A DNA stretch of 52,742 nt from Bhargavaea beijingensis (GCF_900101985.1 NZ_FNAR01000017.1:1-52742); one strand, 5' to 3'; numbered from the stretch's first letter, positions 32,860 through 41,976 are shown. Numbers and translations: made by a program. Notes: generated from the sequence alone by a model not told the origin.

Positions 32860-34251
32860 TTAAGCATCAATCGGCTGCGCTTTGAGGTCACCGTTGTACA
32901 CATCGCGGTTGACTTCCTTGTTTACGGTGGCCGCCGTCACGCCAGCGGTCATCGAGCCGCTGACGTTAAGGGCGGTCCGGCCCATGTCGATGAGCGGCTC
33001 GACCGAGATGAGTACTCCGGCGAGTGCGACCGGCAGGTTCATCGCCGACAAAACGAGGATTGCGGCAAATGTGGCACCGCCGCCGACGCCCGCCACGCCG
33101 AACGAACTGATCGCGACGACAGCGATAAGCGTCGCAATAAAGCCCGGATCAAGCGGGTTGATGCCGACGGATGGCGCAATCATGACGGCAAGCATCGCCG
33201 GATAAATGCCCGCACAGCCATTTTGTCCGATTGAGAGGCCGAACGATCCGGCGAAGTTCGCAGTCGCATCCGGAAGGCCGAGACGGTCCGTCTGCGTCTT
33301 GATGTTGAGCGGCAGCGTGCCCGCGCTGGAACGGGAAGTAAATGCGAAAAGAAGCGTCTCGGACGTTTTCTTCAGGTACGTCACCGGGTTGAGTCCATTC
33401 AGGGCAATGATGATCAGATGAACCAGGAACATGGCGATCAGCGCCGCGTAAGACGCAATGACGAACTTGCCGAGATTGGCGATCGCCCCGAAATCGGACG
33501 TCGCGACCGTGCGGGCCATGATTGCCAGGATTCCGTACGGCGTCAGGCGGAGGATCAGCTTGACGACGCGCATGACAAGCGCATAGATGGCGTCGATTCC
33601 CTTTTTCACCATTGCGGCGTTTTCCGGCTCTTTTCGTCCGATGCCGAGATATGCGACGCCCAGGAACGCGGCAAAGATGACGACACCGATCGTTGATGTC
33701 GGGCGGGCGCCCGTCAGATCGAGAAACGGGTTGGCCGGAATCAGCTCGGTGATCTGCTGCGGCAAGGTCTTGCCGGCCACTTCCGAAGAACGCTCTTCGA
33801 GGTCCGCACCACGCTCCATTTCTGCCGTACCCTGCACAAGTTCGGATGCATCCAGGTTAAAGACAAGTGCCGACCCGATGCCGATTGCCGCTGCAAGTGC
33901 GGTCGTGCCGACCAGCATGCCTAGCACCAAACCCGCCGTCTTCCCAAAGTTTTTGCCGGTCGTCACTTTGGTGAACGCGGCAAGAATCGATATGAAGACG
34001 AGCGGCATGACGATCATCTGAAGAAAGCGGACATAGCCCGTGCCGAGAATGTTGAACCAATCCACGGAATCGGCCAGCACTTCGGAATCGGTCCCGTAAA
34101 TGAGGTGCAGGACCAGGCCGAAAAGAATTCCGAGACCGAGACCTGTAAAGACCCGGTTCGAGAACGAGACATGCCGGCGCTGCATATAAAACAAGACACC
34201 GACGAGAGCGAGCATGGCAGCGATGTTGATGACAACCAGCCAGGTATTCAT
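32860..34251 (-). CDS. tcyP: L-cystine:cation symporter TcyP
   Basis: 463 residues, the same length as B. subtilis TcyP, with the dicarboxylate/amino acid:cation symporter fold. Markers are MQRRHVSFSNRVFTGLGLG, PANPFLDLTGARPTSTIGVV, the re-entrant loop AFTSRSSAGTLPLNI, NFAGSFGLSIGQNGCAGIYPAMLA and LISVEPLIDMGRTALNVSGSMTAG. It imports L-cystine, supplying sulfur and cysteine. The Shine-Dalgarno is GGGGGG before AAGAATATG. No S-box or T-box leader is visible. Confidence 0.93.
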   Translation of the reverse strand: MNTWLVVINIAAMLALVGVLFYMQRRHVSFSNRVFTGLGLGILFGLVLHLIYGTDSEVLADSVDWFNILGTGYVRFLQMIVMPLVFISILAAFTKVTTGKNFGKTAGLVLGMLVGTTALAAAIGIGSALVFNLDASELVQGTAEMERGADLEERSSEVAGKTLPQQITELIPANPFLDLTGARPTSTIGVVIFAAFLGVAYLGIGRKEPENAAMVKKGIDAIYALVMRVVKLILRLTPYGILAIMARTVATSDFGAIANLGKFVIASYAALIAMFLVHLIIIALNGLNPVTYLKKTSETLLFAFTSRSSAGTLPLNIKTQTDRLGLPDATANFAGSFGLSIGQNGCAGIYPAMLAVMIAPSVGINPLDPGFIATLIAVVAISSFGVAGVGGGATFAAILVLSAMNLPVALAGVLISVEPLIDMGRTALNVSGSMTAGVTAATVNKEVNRDVYNGDLKAQPIDA

Positions 34252-34440
34252 ATTCTTCCCCCCAATTATTTTGATGTTCCCCCGATGAGGATTCTTACTT
34301 TACAAAAGTACAAGCATCAGGATAATCGGTTTATTCCTATAAGTCAAGTAGGTTTTATCGGCATCTTCCCCTCCATTCGTGTTTTCTGCGGTCTAACGTT
34401 ATACTGTCCTTAGACAGATCATACGCAACTGGAGGTTCTC

Positions 34441-35892
34441 ATGGTACAGTTCATCACGTACACAACGGTCGCGGTCTTTATCCTGAACATCTTCCTCGCG
34501 ATTGCCCTGATTTTCCTTGAGAGGCGCGATCCGACTTCGACCTGGGCCTGGTTGCTGGTCCTGTTCTTCATCCCTATTTTCGGATTCTTCATATATCTGA
34601 TGTTCGGCAGGCAGCTGCGGAAAAAGCAGCTGTTCCGCTGGGAAGACAGGAACAAAATCGGGATTGAGCAGCTTGTCAATTACCAGATCGAGGCGATTGA
34701 GGACGGAACGTTCGACTTCAGGCTGGACGACACCGCCCATTACCGGGACATGGTGTATCTTCATCTCAGGAACAACCACGCCCTCCTGACCCAGGACAAC
34801 GATGTGGAGATTTTCAATGACGGCGGCAAAAAGTTCGAGGCGCTTTTGGATGATCTTGAGCACGCCAAAGATCATATCCATATCCAATACTATATTTTCA
34901 GACTCGATGATTTAGGCCGGCGCATCTTGGATACGCTCATCCGGAAAGCGAAAAGCGGAGTCAACGTGCGCGTGCTTTACGATGATATCGGCTCCCGCGG
35001 GCTCCGGAAACGCCATTTCCGGGATCTGACCGCGGCGGGCGGCGAAGTGGAGGCGTTCTTCCCTGCCATCCTCCCGCTCATCAATCCCCGGATGAACTAC
35101 CGGAATCACCGCAAGATTGCAATCATCGACGGCCGCGTCGGGTATGTGGGCGGATTCAACGTTGGGGATGAGTATCTCGGGCTAAACCGCAAGTTCGGAT
35201 ATTGGCGCGACACCCACCTCCGGATCGAGGGCAGTGCCGTCCACCCGCTGCAGACGCGGTTCACCTTGGACTGGAACCAGGCTTCCGCCTCCCATGACAT
35301 CGAATACCATGAGCGTTACTTCCCGGCCATCCCCAGGAAGGGTTCCGTCGGCCTGCAGATCGTATCGAGCGGTCCCGATGAACAATGGGAGCAGATCAAG
35401 GACGGCTACCTGAAGATGATCCACCTGGCGAAAAAGTACATCTACATCCAGACGCCGTACTTCATCCCTGATGCCAGTTTCCTTGATGCCCTGCGGATTG
35501 CCTGTTTGTCGGGCATCGATGTCCGCATCATGATTCCGAACAAGCCGGACCACATGTTTGTCTACTGGGCGACCTACTCGCATGTCGGCATCCTGCTTCG
35601 CGCGGGTGCCAAGGTCTATGTTTACGAAAATGGATTTATCCATGCAAAAATGATCGTGGTCGACGATGAAGTCGCAACTGTCGGGACCGCCAACATCGAT
35701 GTCCGAAGCTTTAAGCTGAACTTCGAGATCAATGCATTCCTCTATGACCGTGAAAAATCCCATGAGCTCGCAGAACTGTTCGAACAGGATATGCGGCTTT
35801 CCACGGAATTGACTCTTGAAGACTACGAGAACCGGACCACCAACATCCGGCTCAAGGAATCGGTTTCCCGCCTCCTGTCGCCGATCTTGTAA
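34441..35892 (+). CDS. cls: cardiolipin synthase
   Basis: 483 residues of the phospholipase D superfamily. Two N-terminal membrane helices (AVFILNIFLAIALIF, WAWLLVLFFIPIFGFFIYLMFG) precede two HKD motifs: HRKIAIID starting at residue 223 and HAKMIVVD at residue 401. It condenses two phosphatidylglycerol molecules into cardiolipin at the membrane. GGAGG lies 5 nt before the ATG. A strong terminator follows. Confidence 0.95.
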   Translation: MVQFITYTTVAVFILNIFLAIALIFLERRDPTSTWAWLLVLFFIPIFGFFIYLMFGRQLRKKQLFRWEDRNKIGIEQLVNYQIEAIEDGTFDFRLDDTAHYRDMVYLHLRNNHALLTQDNDVEIFNDGGKKFEALLDDLEHAKDHIHIQYYIFRLDDLGRRILDTLIRKAKSGVNVRVLYDDIGSRGLRKRHFRDLTAAGGEVEAFFPAILPLINPRMNYRNHRKIAIIDGRVGYVGGFNVGDEYLGLNRKFGYWRDTHLRIEGSAVHPLQTRFTLDWNQASASHDIEYHERYFPAIPRKGSVGLQIVSSGPDEQWEQIKDGYLKMIHLAKKYIYIQTPYFIPDASFLDALRIACLSGIDVRIMIPNKPDHMFVYWATYSHVGILLRAGAKVYVYENGFIHAKMIVVDDEVATVGTANIDVRSFKLNFEINAFLYDREKSHELAELFEQDMRLSTELTLEDYENRTTNIRLKESVSRLLSPIL

Positions 35893-35903
35893 GGACGGCA
35901 AAA

Positions 35904-35944
35904 AGCCCTCCCGCACGGGTGTTCCGTGCGGGAGGGCTTTGTTT
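35904..35944. terminator. terminator after cls
   Basis: A 14-bp stem AAGCCCTCCCGCAC/GTGCGGGAGGGCTT followed by TGTTTG on the plus strand and by TTTTTGCC on the reverse strand. Confidence 0.88.
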
Positions 35945-35989
35945 GTCATGTATTCTTTCATCTGGCGAGATCACTTTGGATGTCTCGCC

Positions 35990-36901
35990 TTATTTCTCCG
36001 GTTCCGGCGGCTCTGTACGCCCGTCCTTCACAAGCAGATATTCTTCCAGGGTGATGCCGCGCGAATGAATCCGGCCGGCCACTTTCTTGCCGACATAACG
36101 GTAGTGCCACGACTCATGCATGTAGCCGGTGACGTCTTCCTTTCCTTCCGGATAGCGCAGGATGAAGCCGTACCGATGGGCATTGGCGAAAAGCCACTGT
36201 CCCGCCGGCGTGTCGCCGAACGATTCGCGGGCGTAATGCTCAGGCTGTGTTGCCTCGCCGATGTCAAAAGCGAAACCGGTCTGATGCTCCGAGTACCCGG
36301 GACGCGCGCTGTAGCGGTCCGCTGCCTCGACACCGTCACGCTCGACGTACCGGTCATACAGCTCCTGTTGGCGCTCGAACGTCCTGAACGTGCTGAACGC
36401 ATCCAGATCGAACCCTTCAAGCAGCGCCTCCGCGGCCATTTCCTCGAATGCCTCACGCGCTTCGGGGCTTTCACCTGGCGCGAACCCCGAAGGAAGGGGG
36501 TACTTTTTGTTCGCCAGAAGGATGCCATCAATATAGGTCGGTTCAGGCGGAAGTTCGCGGCCATCGACATAAGTACCGATGCCTTCAAGCGGATCCGCCT
36601 CCGGCTGCTTTGTCGTGTCGCCGCTTGCAGGCAACCGGCCTTCTTCCGCATCGCCATCCCCGGCCACACTCCCGCCGCTGTCCGGTTCTTCGGTCTCTGC
36701 CCGGTCGGTCTCTGCCCGGTCCGTCTCCTGTTCCTGTCCCGGTGTCCCGCCGCTGAGGGCGCCTTTGATCCTTTCCGGATCCCAGCCGTTCATGCCAGCG
36801 AACACCGCTGCTCCGCCGACCAGCAGGACGACTGCCGCAATGACAGTGATCCATACGCCTTTCCGCTCGCTTTTCTGTTTCCGTCCATCCATTCTGCCCA
36901 T
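35990..36901 (-). CDS. VanY-type D-alanyl-D-alanine carboxypeptidase (peptidase M15B)
   Basis: About 303 residues. A basic N-terminus and one membrane anchor (GVWITVIAAVVLLVGGAAVFAGM) lead into a long acidic, glutamate-rich linker (about 55-115), then the M15B domain. Zinc and catalytic motifs SEHQTGFAFDIG and ESWHYRYVG are intact. Such enzymes trim the terminal D-Ala from peptidoglycan stem peptides outside the membrane. There are no vanHAX or vanRS genes here, so this looks like a housekeeping enzyme rather than a resistance operon. The start chosen (36901) follows GAAGG; other in-frame ATGs lie within 10 codons. Confidence 0.9.
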   Translation of the reverse strand: MGRMDGRKQKSERKGVWITVIAAVVLLVGGAAVFAGMNGWDPERIKGALSGGTPGQEQETDRAETDRAETEEPDSGGSVAGDGDAEEGRLPASGDTTKQPEADPLEGIGTYVDGRELPPEPTYIDGILLANKKYPLPSGFAPGESPEAREAFEEMAAEALLEGFDLDAFSTFRTFERQQELYDRYVERDGVEAADRYSARPGYSEHQTGFAFDIGEATQPEHYARESFGDTPAGQWLFANAHRYGFILRYPEGKEDVTGYMHESWHYRYVGKKVAGRIHSRGITLEEYLLVKDGRTEPPEPEK

Positions 36902-37027
36902 TCTTGGTGACCCTTCTTTCATGGAATTTCCATTGGTCTATCGTATCATATCAGGTGCCGTTCCGCGCCCGTCTCTGTTATGCTATGATGCATTTGTGAC
37001 AAATCTATTAAGTGCGGAGGATCCATT

Positions 37028-38179
37028 TTGAAATCTCGCTGGCTCTCCCTGAATTTCTTCGCGTTCTTCTTTACTTGGGGGATCTTCCTCCCCTATTGGA
37101 CGGGCTGGCTTGTCTCCGCCAAAGGCCTCACTGTTTTCCAGGCGGGCACCGTCATGGGGACAGGCATGTTCATCAGGGCGTTTTCGACACTGTTCCTGTT
37201 CCCTGCGGCGGCAAGGCGCTTCCCGATCGCCGGCGTGATGAAAGCCGGCGTCGTGCTGTCATTCCTCATTGCCCTGCTCTACATGCCGGCAGGCTCCTAT
37301 ACGGCAATCCTCATCGTCACCGCGGCCTTCAATATCGTTTATCCGAACCTGTTGCCGGCAATGGAGACAAGTGCCTCCGTCCTGATCCAGAAAGACCGGA
37401 TCAATTACAGCCGAAGCCGCGCCTACGGCTCCGCCGGCTATATGGTTGCCGTTCTGATTGTCGGGGCGGTCACTGCCCTGTTCGGCAATGAGGCGATTCT
37501 CTGGGCGATGTTCGCGGGGCTCCTGCTCATGCTGGGGACTCAATATACGGCGGTCCCTGCATCGCTCGGTCGCGGAGAGCCCGGGAAGCCGCCGGAAAAA
37601 CGGTCCGGTGCATTCCGGGAACTTGTCCGCAACCGCGGTTTCCTGACCGTCCTGGCCGTCTCGGTACTGCTGCAGGGCGCGCACGCTTCCTATTACAACT
37701 ACGGTTTTGTGTACCTGGAAGATCTTGGCGTCGCGAGTTTCACAATCGGCCTCGTGCTGAACGTGGCCATCCTTTTTGAAATTCTGTTTTTCGGCACCGC
37801 AGACCGGCTGTTCGGCAACACGCCGGCTTCCCGGATGTTCCTGCTGGCGGCGGCCGGCTCGACCCTGCGCTGGGTGCTGATTTTCCTGATGCCGACCGTA
37901 TGGATGTTTACCCTTACACAGGCGTTGCATGCGGCTTCGTTCGGCATCGCGCATGTCGCCTTTATCCGCTATATCTCCGAAAAGTTGCCGACCCGCCTGA
38001 TTGCACCTGCCCAGGCATTGTATGCGGCATTTGCGATGAGCCTCAGCACCGCCTTCCTTACTCTGCTCGGCGGAGCTCTATACGAGATACAGCCAGGCCT
38101 GTCGTTCCTCAGCATGGTCATTTGCACGGTCCCGGCCGCCCTGATCGTCTTTTCGACAAAAAAGCGCTTCTCCTACTAA
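37028..38179 (+). CDS. MFS transporter (HcaT/LacY-like family)
   Basis: 383 residues with twelve helices. The N-terminus NFFAFFFTWGIFLPYWTGWLVSAKGLTVFQAGTVMG, SRSRAYGSAGYMVAVLIVG and the GIAHVAFIRYISE segment match the MFS_1-like group that includes phenylpropionate permease HcaT. The substrate in Gram-positives is unknown. The start is a TTG with GGAGG 7 nt upstream. It stands alone between the VanY-like gene and a small ORF. Confidence 0.82.
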   Translation: MKSRWLSLNFFAFFFTWGIFLPYWTGWLVSAKGLTVFQAGTVMGTGMFIRAFSTLFLFPAAARRFPIAGVMKAGVVLSFLIALLYMPAGSYTAILIVTAAFNIVYPNLLPAMETSASVLIQKDRINYSRSRAYGSAGYMVAVLIVGAVTALFGNEAILWAMFAGLLLMLGTQYTAVPASLGRGEPGKPPEKRSGAFRELVRNRGFLTVLAVSVLLQGAHASYYNYGFVYLEDLGVASFTIGLVLNVAILFEILFFGTADRLFGNTPASRMFLLAAAGSTLRWVLIFLMPTVWMFTLTQALHAASFGIAHVAFIRYISEKLPTRLIAPAQALYAAFAMSLSTAFLTLLGGALYEIQPGLSFLSMVICTVPAALIVFSTKKRFSY

Positions 38180-38260
38180 CGGCCTATTTTATCGGATTAC
38201 GGACAAATGCCCAGTCGGGCGCCCGTATAGTCTGGGAAAAGAGGGAAAAGGAGCATTTTT

Positions 38261-38386
38261 ATGAAACCGATCTCGATCCAGGATATTCTTCAATTGATGG
38301 AAAGGCTGGATGTGTTGCTCGCGGAACGGGAGCGCCTCATCCCGGCAAGGGGAAGCAAGACAGAAAACGCGCTCGGTCAAAAATGA
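38261..38386 (+). CDS. small hypothetical protein (41 aa)
   Basis: An ORF of 41 codons starting MKPISIQDILQLMERLDVLL and ending ENALGQK, with AAAAGGAG 7 nt before the ATG. Its stop lies inside a rho-independent terminator (38368-38399), as often seen for genuine small genes. The first 30 residues are predicted helical with leucine spacing; there is no membrane segment. I do not recognise a family. Confidence 0.55.
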   Translation: MKPISIQDILQLMERLDVLLAERERLIPARGSKTENALGQK

Positions 38387-38399
38387 CCGGCGCGTTTTT
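38368..38399 (+). terminator. terminator overlapping the end of the 41-codon gene
   Basis: ACGCGC...GGTC/GACC...GCGCGT stem interrupted by one asymmetry, then TTTTTG. Confidence 0.75.
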
Positions 38400-38410
38400 G
38401 TGTGGGGCGA

Positions 38411-38662
38411 TCAGATAAAGAGCATGACTGCCAGGACGATGAACAGGATACCGAAAAACCCGGCCAGCAGGTTCATCCATTTCGCTTCCTTCATCATGCC
38501 CCGCTCCCTGAATCCTGCGGCGCGCGCGGTATTGGTCAGGACGAACAGGAGCGCCATCGACAGGCCAGCCGCATGCATCGCCTGGCGGATAATAAAGACC
38601 AGGGTCAGAATGAATACCACCGCGATCCCGATCCCGAACATCCACCGCTTATTCTTCGACAT
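38411..38662 (-). CDS. small membrane protein (83 aa), unknown
   Basis: 83 residues with three hydrophobic segments (WMFGIGIAVVFILTLVFII, MALLFVLTNTARAAGF, WMNLLAGFFGILFIVLAVMLFI). The start is the ATG 9 nt after AAAAGGGG; an ATG three codons earlier abuts the Shine-Dalgarno. I do not recognise a family. It lies downstream of the yidC terminator on the same strand. Confidence 0.65.
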   Translation of the reverse strand: MSKNKRWMFGIGIAVVFILTLVFIIRQAMHAAGLSMALLFVLTNTARAAGFRERGMMKEAKWMNLLAGFFGILFIVLAVMLFI

Positions 38663-38700
38663 CCCCTTCATCCCCTTTTCCCATTCTGATCTAAAGTGAA

Positions 38701-38747
38701 AAACGGCAGTGCCCCGGCCTCGCGTGAGACTCCCTGGCCACTGCCGT
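38701..38747 (-). terminator. terminator after yidC
   Basis: ACGGCAGTG/CACTGCCGT arms (38703-38711 and 38739-38747), followed on the reverse strand by TTTTTCAC. Confidence 0.8.
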
Positions 38748-38776
38748 ATGTTCGGATTGCCGGATGGTTTGCCGGC

Positions 38777-39541
38777 TTATTGCTCCACTGCCTTTTCCGG
38801 ATGCTGGTAATAGAACTTCCGTCCGATATATGTCTGGATCACAAGGATCGCACCGCTGACCGCCCAGTAGAGCGGAAGCGCGGACATCGCCGTAAAGGAG
38901 ATGAACGTAATCATGATCGGGGACATGTAGACAAACATCTTCATCTGCTTTTGCTGCTGTTCAGGCATCGTCCAGAGTGAGACGCGTGCCTGCAGGAGGT
39001 AGACGACCCCCGCAATCAGGGCCATGATCATATCCGGAGAGCCGAGATTGAACCAGAGGAACTGGTGGGATTTGACGTCCCCGGAATACAGGATGGCAAA
39101 GTAAAGGCCCATGATGATCGGCATCTGGATAAGAACGGGCAGGCATCCCATGTTAAGCGGGTTGACGCCGTGTTTCTGGTAGAGGCCCATCATTTCCTGC
39201 TGGAGCTTCATCTGTTCGTCCTTGTCCTTCGTTTCCTTCAGACGTTTCTGGATATCTTCCATCTCCGGGCGGAGCGCGTCCATCTTCACCTTCATCGCCT
39301 GCTGGGTTTTGTAGTTCTTCAGCATGAGCGGCATGAGGATCAGACGGATGATGACCGTGATGGCGATGATTGCCAATCCATAGTTTCCGTTAAAGAAGGT
39401 CCCGAGTGACTCAAGGGACCAGTCCATCGGCCGGACGAATAAGTTATAAAACGTGCCTTCCTTGTTCTCGACGCTTGAGCATCCGCCAAGGAGCAACGCT
39501 GCAGCTGCCAACGTCAGGACGAGGCCAATTCGCTTATTCAA
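38777..39541 (-). CDS. yidC: membrane protein insertase YidC (Oxa1 family, lipoprotein form)
   Basis: About 254 residues. A lipoprotein signal ends in LLLGGC, followed by five membrane helices. Oxa1 markers are the positively charged first helix region RLILMPLMLKNYKTQQAMKVKMDALRPEM, the cytosolic coiled hairpin, PLNMGCLPVLIQMPIIMGLYFAI and ALPLYWAVSGAILVIQTYIGR. It inserts and folds membrane proteins alone or with Sec. I choose a TTG at 39541 with TAGGTG 6 nt before it over a GTG inside the Shine-Dalgarno. No MifM-like sensor ORF is seen upstream. Confidence 0.93.
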   Translation of the reverse strand: MNKRIGLVLTLAAAALLLGGCSSVENKEGTFYNLFVRPMDWSLESLGTFFNGNYGLAIIAITVIIRLILMPLMLKNYKTQQAMKVKMDALRPEMEDIQKRLKETKDKDEQMKLQQEMMGLYQKHGVNPLNMGCLPVLIQMPIIMGLYFAILYSGDVKSHQFLWFNLGSPDMIMALIAGVVYLLQARVSLWTMPEQQQKQMKMFVYMSPIMITFISFTAMSALPLYWAVSGAILVIQTYIGRKFYYQHPEKAVEQ

Positions 39542-39575
39542 TCGATTCACCTACAACTTTTTTAGACTATAGTGT

Positions 39576-39605
39576 AGTATACACCACCCGTTGCAGGCTT
39601 TTCAA
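39576..39605 (-). promoter_or_regulatory. sigma-A promoter of yidC
   Basis: On the reverse strand TTGAAA (39600-39605) and TATACT (39576-39581) with 18-nt spacing, just after the AraC-type gene. Confidence 0.65.
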
Positions 39606-39606
39606 T

Positions 39607-40395
39607 TTATGTTCCGGTCTCTTCGGCGCTTCCCGGCACAACCGAGGTAAAGTAATCGATGTCGTTACGCTCCCTGAACTGCTTCGGAGTCACATTTGTA
39701 TACTTTTTGAACGTCCGTGTAAAGTAGCTTTGGTTGCAGAAACTGAAGCGTTCCGAAACTTCCGATATTTTCATATCCGTGTTGCGGAGGAAAAACTGGG
39801 ATTCCTCGATTTTCCGCATATTGATGTAGTCGATCAGCGTCAGCCCGGCATGTTCCCGGAAAATCCGCGAGAGGTGGCTGGTACTGATTCCGGCGCGCTT
39901 TGCCAGTTGATCGACAGTGATCGGGTCTTCGATCGAGGCATCGATGAATTGGATGATGTCGTTAACAATCGGGTGGGGGAGTTCCGGCTTATCGCGGCCT
40001 TCAAGGACGTGGATAAAGAACTCTATGAGGTCGTTGGTCGTCTCCGTGATGTCCATGTTTCCCGCTTTGCGGTCCACGATGCGCATCGCGGTGATGTTCG
40101 TCGCAACGGCCCATTCGGGAGGGAATTTCGGAACCATGAGGAAGCGGGCGGTCAGCGCGGCGAAGATGATGTAGTAATTGGCTACGTCTTTCACCCAACG
40201 GTCTCCGGCGATATCCTTGACCATCATGATAATCCGGTTCAGCCGATCCTTGGCCCTGGCACGGTCCCCTTCGGCCACCGCTTCAAGCAAGTCTTTCTCA
40301 AGATGATAGAAATCCTCGCTCCGTTCATACGCCTTCAATACCTCGACCCGGTCCATAAACAGGTTGGCCATGTATTGCAGACCCGGGTCCTTCAT
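39607..40395 (-). CDS. AraC-family transcriptional regulator
   Basis: 262 residues. The N-terminal ~150 residues are helical with no recognisable cupin and could be a ligand-binding or dimerisation part. The C-terminal ~100 residues hold two helix-turn-helix motifs (VDQLAKRAGISTSHLSRIFREHAG and ISEVSERFSFCNQSYFTRTFKKY), ending NVTPKQFRE, the AraC signature. Targets are unknown. It lies 25 bp after the lipid kinase gene and is probably co-transcribed with it. Confidence 0.9.
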   Translation of the reverse strand: MKDPGLQYMANLFMDRVEVLKAYERSEDFYHLEKDLLEAVAEGDRARAKDRLNRIIMMVKDIAGDRWVKDVANYYIIFAALTARFLMVPKFPPEWAVATNITAMRIVDRKAGNMDITETTNDLIEFFIHVLEGRDKPELPHPIVNDIIQFIDASIEDPITVDQLAKRAGISTSHLSRIFREHAGLTLIDYINMRKIEESQFFLRNTDMKISEVSERFSFCNQSYFTRTFKKYTNVTPKQFRERNDIDYFTSVVPGSAEETGT

Positions 40396-40420
40396 CCTGT
40401 TGCACCTCTATTCCTCATGA

Positions 40421-41326
40421 TCATTCTCCTTCCGTTGGTTCCGGCGCCAAGATATTCAGATGACGGGGCAGGACTCTGATTCCGATCGGGGTTTTTCCGC
40501 CTTCGTCACCATCTATATTGCAGGCAAGCGGCTCGTCCGTCTCGATGCGCACGCGGGCCGTCCGGATTTTCTCGACCGCCCCCTCCTCCTGCAGCTTTCC
40601 AAGAAGGAGCGACACGGACATTTTTAAAAGCCCGGGCAGCTTGCTCTGCTTGATCACTGTCAGGTGGAGCATCCCGTCATCCGTCCTGGCATCGGGATTC
40701 ATCTTCTCGAAACCGCCCACCGAATTCGTCAGGGCAACCAGGATCAGCGATGCCTGTCCGGTCCACTTGCCGCTGTCATGGGTGACGGTGAATCGGTTCC
40801 CTTCATCAGTCAGCAGCGTCTGCAGCCCATGCCCGGCGTAGGCAAGCGTGCCGAAGCGCGTCTTCTCACCGGCCGGCACGTCCATCACGCCTTCAGCCAG
40901 GCTGCCTGCCGCAAGGACGTTCATGAAATAGCGGCTGCCGGCTTGGCCGATATCGGTCGGCCTTGCAACAAACCCGGGGAGCCGGCGGATCGCTTCCTCA
41001 GGGTCCAGGGGGATAGCAAGCGCCCTGGCAAAATCGTTTACCGTGCCGAGCGGGATCAGGGCAAAATCCGGGCGGTCAGATTCCCCCGCGAGTCCATTGA
41101 TCGCCTCGTTTACCGTGCCGTCGCCGCCCATTGCGACGACCAGGGCATGCCCGCTTCTGGCGGCTTCCCTGGCAAAGGCGGTCGCATCGCCCTCCTTCTC
41201 CGTGGCCCGGATTTCCACGGAATACCCCATTTCCTCCAGCACTTGCACACCCTGTGCCCTGTAGGATTCCGCCATCTCCTTTCCCGAAGAGGGATTCAGG
41301 ATAAAAACAGCCTTCCCTTTTTCCAT
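40421..41326 (-). CDS. diacylglycerol/lipid kinase family protein (DagK/YegS-like)
   Basis: About 301 residues. It begins KGKAVFILNPSSGK and has the kinase nucleotide loop VVAMGGDGTVNEAINGL, LIPLGTVNDFARAL and CNIDGDEGG near the end, all typical of DagK/YegS lipid kinases. The likely role is recycling diacylglycerol from lipoteichoic acid synthesis to phosphatidic acid, but the exact lipid substrate is an inference. The start is the ATG 8 nt after AAGGA; an upstream ATG lies in the promoter region. Confidence 0.88.
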   Translation of the reverse strand: MEKGKAVFILNPSSGKEMAESYRAQGVQVLEEMGYSVEIRATEKEGDATAFAREAARSGHALVVAMGGDGTVNEAINGLAGESDRPDFALIPLGTVNDFARALAIPLDPEEAIRRLPGFVARPTDIGQAGSRYFMNVLAAGSLAEGVMDVPAGEKTRFGTLAYAGHGLQTLLTDEGNRFTVTHDSGKWTGQASLILVALTNSVGGFEKMNPDARTDDGMLHLTVIKQSKLPGLLKMSVSLLLGKLQEEGAVEKIRTARVRIETDEPLACNIDGDEGGKTPIGIRVLPRHLNILAPEPTEGE

Positions 41327-41396
41327 GACACACGTCCTTCCGGTTTCCTTAAATACTAATTCTATACCCAAACGTGGTTGTTTTTCACACATTTAT

Positions 41397-41430
41397 GCAA
41401 AAAAAATACCCATCCATTTATCGGATGGGC
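41397..41430 (-). terminator. terminator after the YtxH-like gene
   Basis: CCCATCC/GGATGGG (41409-41415 and 41423-41429) followed on the reverse strand by a long T-run. Confidence 0.88.
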
Positions 41431-41447
41431 ATTAGGCAGTAGCCATT

Positions 41448-41897
41448 TTAGGGTTTTTCGGTGTCGATGCGGTTTTCCGTCGCGGCGGAATCCGTTTCCT
41501 CATTCATCTGCTCGGCTGCCGCCTCATCATTGCTGCCGAGGCTCGCTTTTTGCTGGCCCGCGGGCTCGCCGGTTTTCTTTTTGGTGTACAGGCCGTCTTC
41601 GTCAGGATTCTTTTTCATGTTCTTTTTGTCCTCCACTTCCTGGTTGTAGTAGTGGACGCTTGTCTGGGCCCCTTCGGCCACCATGTCATTGTCCTGGAAG
41701 TCATATGGATCGGAAAGGCCCGCTTTCGTTTCCTCATAGTTGCGGTTCACCTTTTGGGACTCCATGAATGAATCCATCTTTGTCTTCAGATTGTTGAAGG
41801 CGACCATCGCCTTGTCACGGTTTTCCTTTTTGCTGAAGTACGCGTAGGCACCCGCCGCGAGACCTGCCAATAATAGATTCTTATTCTTTTTAGCCAT
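41448..41897 (-). CDS. YtxH-like general-stress-type protein (149 aa), hypothetical
   Basis: 149 residues. A short hydrophobic N-terminus (NLLLAGLAAGAYAYFSKKENRDKA) resembles the YtxH/DUF948-type anchor, followed by a charged, low-complexity tail rich in Asp, Glu, Lys, Asn and Gln. No catalytic motif is visible. I start at the ATG 9 nt after GGAGG. A SigB-type promoter sits about 50 bp upstream, inside the end of the ElaA-like gene, which fits a stress protein. The family assignment is tentative. Confidence 0.6.
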   Translation of the reverse strand: MAKKNKNLLLAGLAAGAYAYFSKKENRDKAMVAFNNLKTKMDSFMESQKVNRNYEETKAGLSDPYDFQDNDMVAEGAQTSVHYYNQEVEDKKNMKKNPDEDGLYTKKKTGEPAGQQKASLGSNDEAAAEQMNEETDSAATENRIDTEKP

Positions 41898-41950
41898 GTC
41901 CATCATCCTCCAGTTTGATTTTCAGTCTTGAATGGGTTTGTCAGTAAAGT

Positions 41951-41976
41951 ATACCCCTTCACTCGCCGCCAGAAAC
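41951..41976 (-). promoter_or_regulatory. SigB-type promoter of the YtxH-like gene
   Basis: On the reverse strand GTTTCT (41971-41976) and a perfect GGGTAT (41951-41956) with 14-nt spacing. Confidence 0.62.

Noticed and set aside
35990-36901. Vancomycin resistance determinant
   Set aside because: The VanY-like peptidase stands alone; no vanHAX, vanRS or other van genes are present.
38678-38705. SigB-like match GTTTTT-N16-GGGAAA before the 83-residue membrane protein
   Set aside because: The spacer is too long and the -10 overlaps the ribosome site of the gene.
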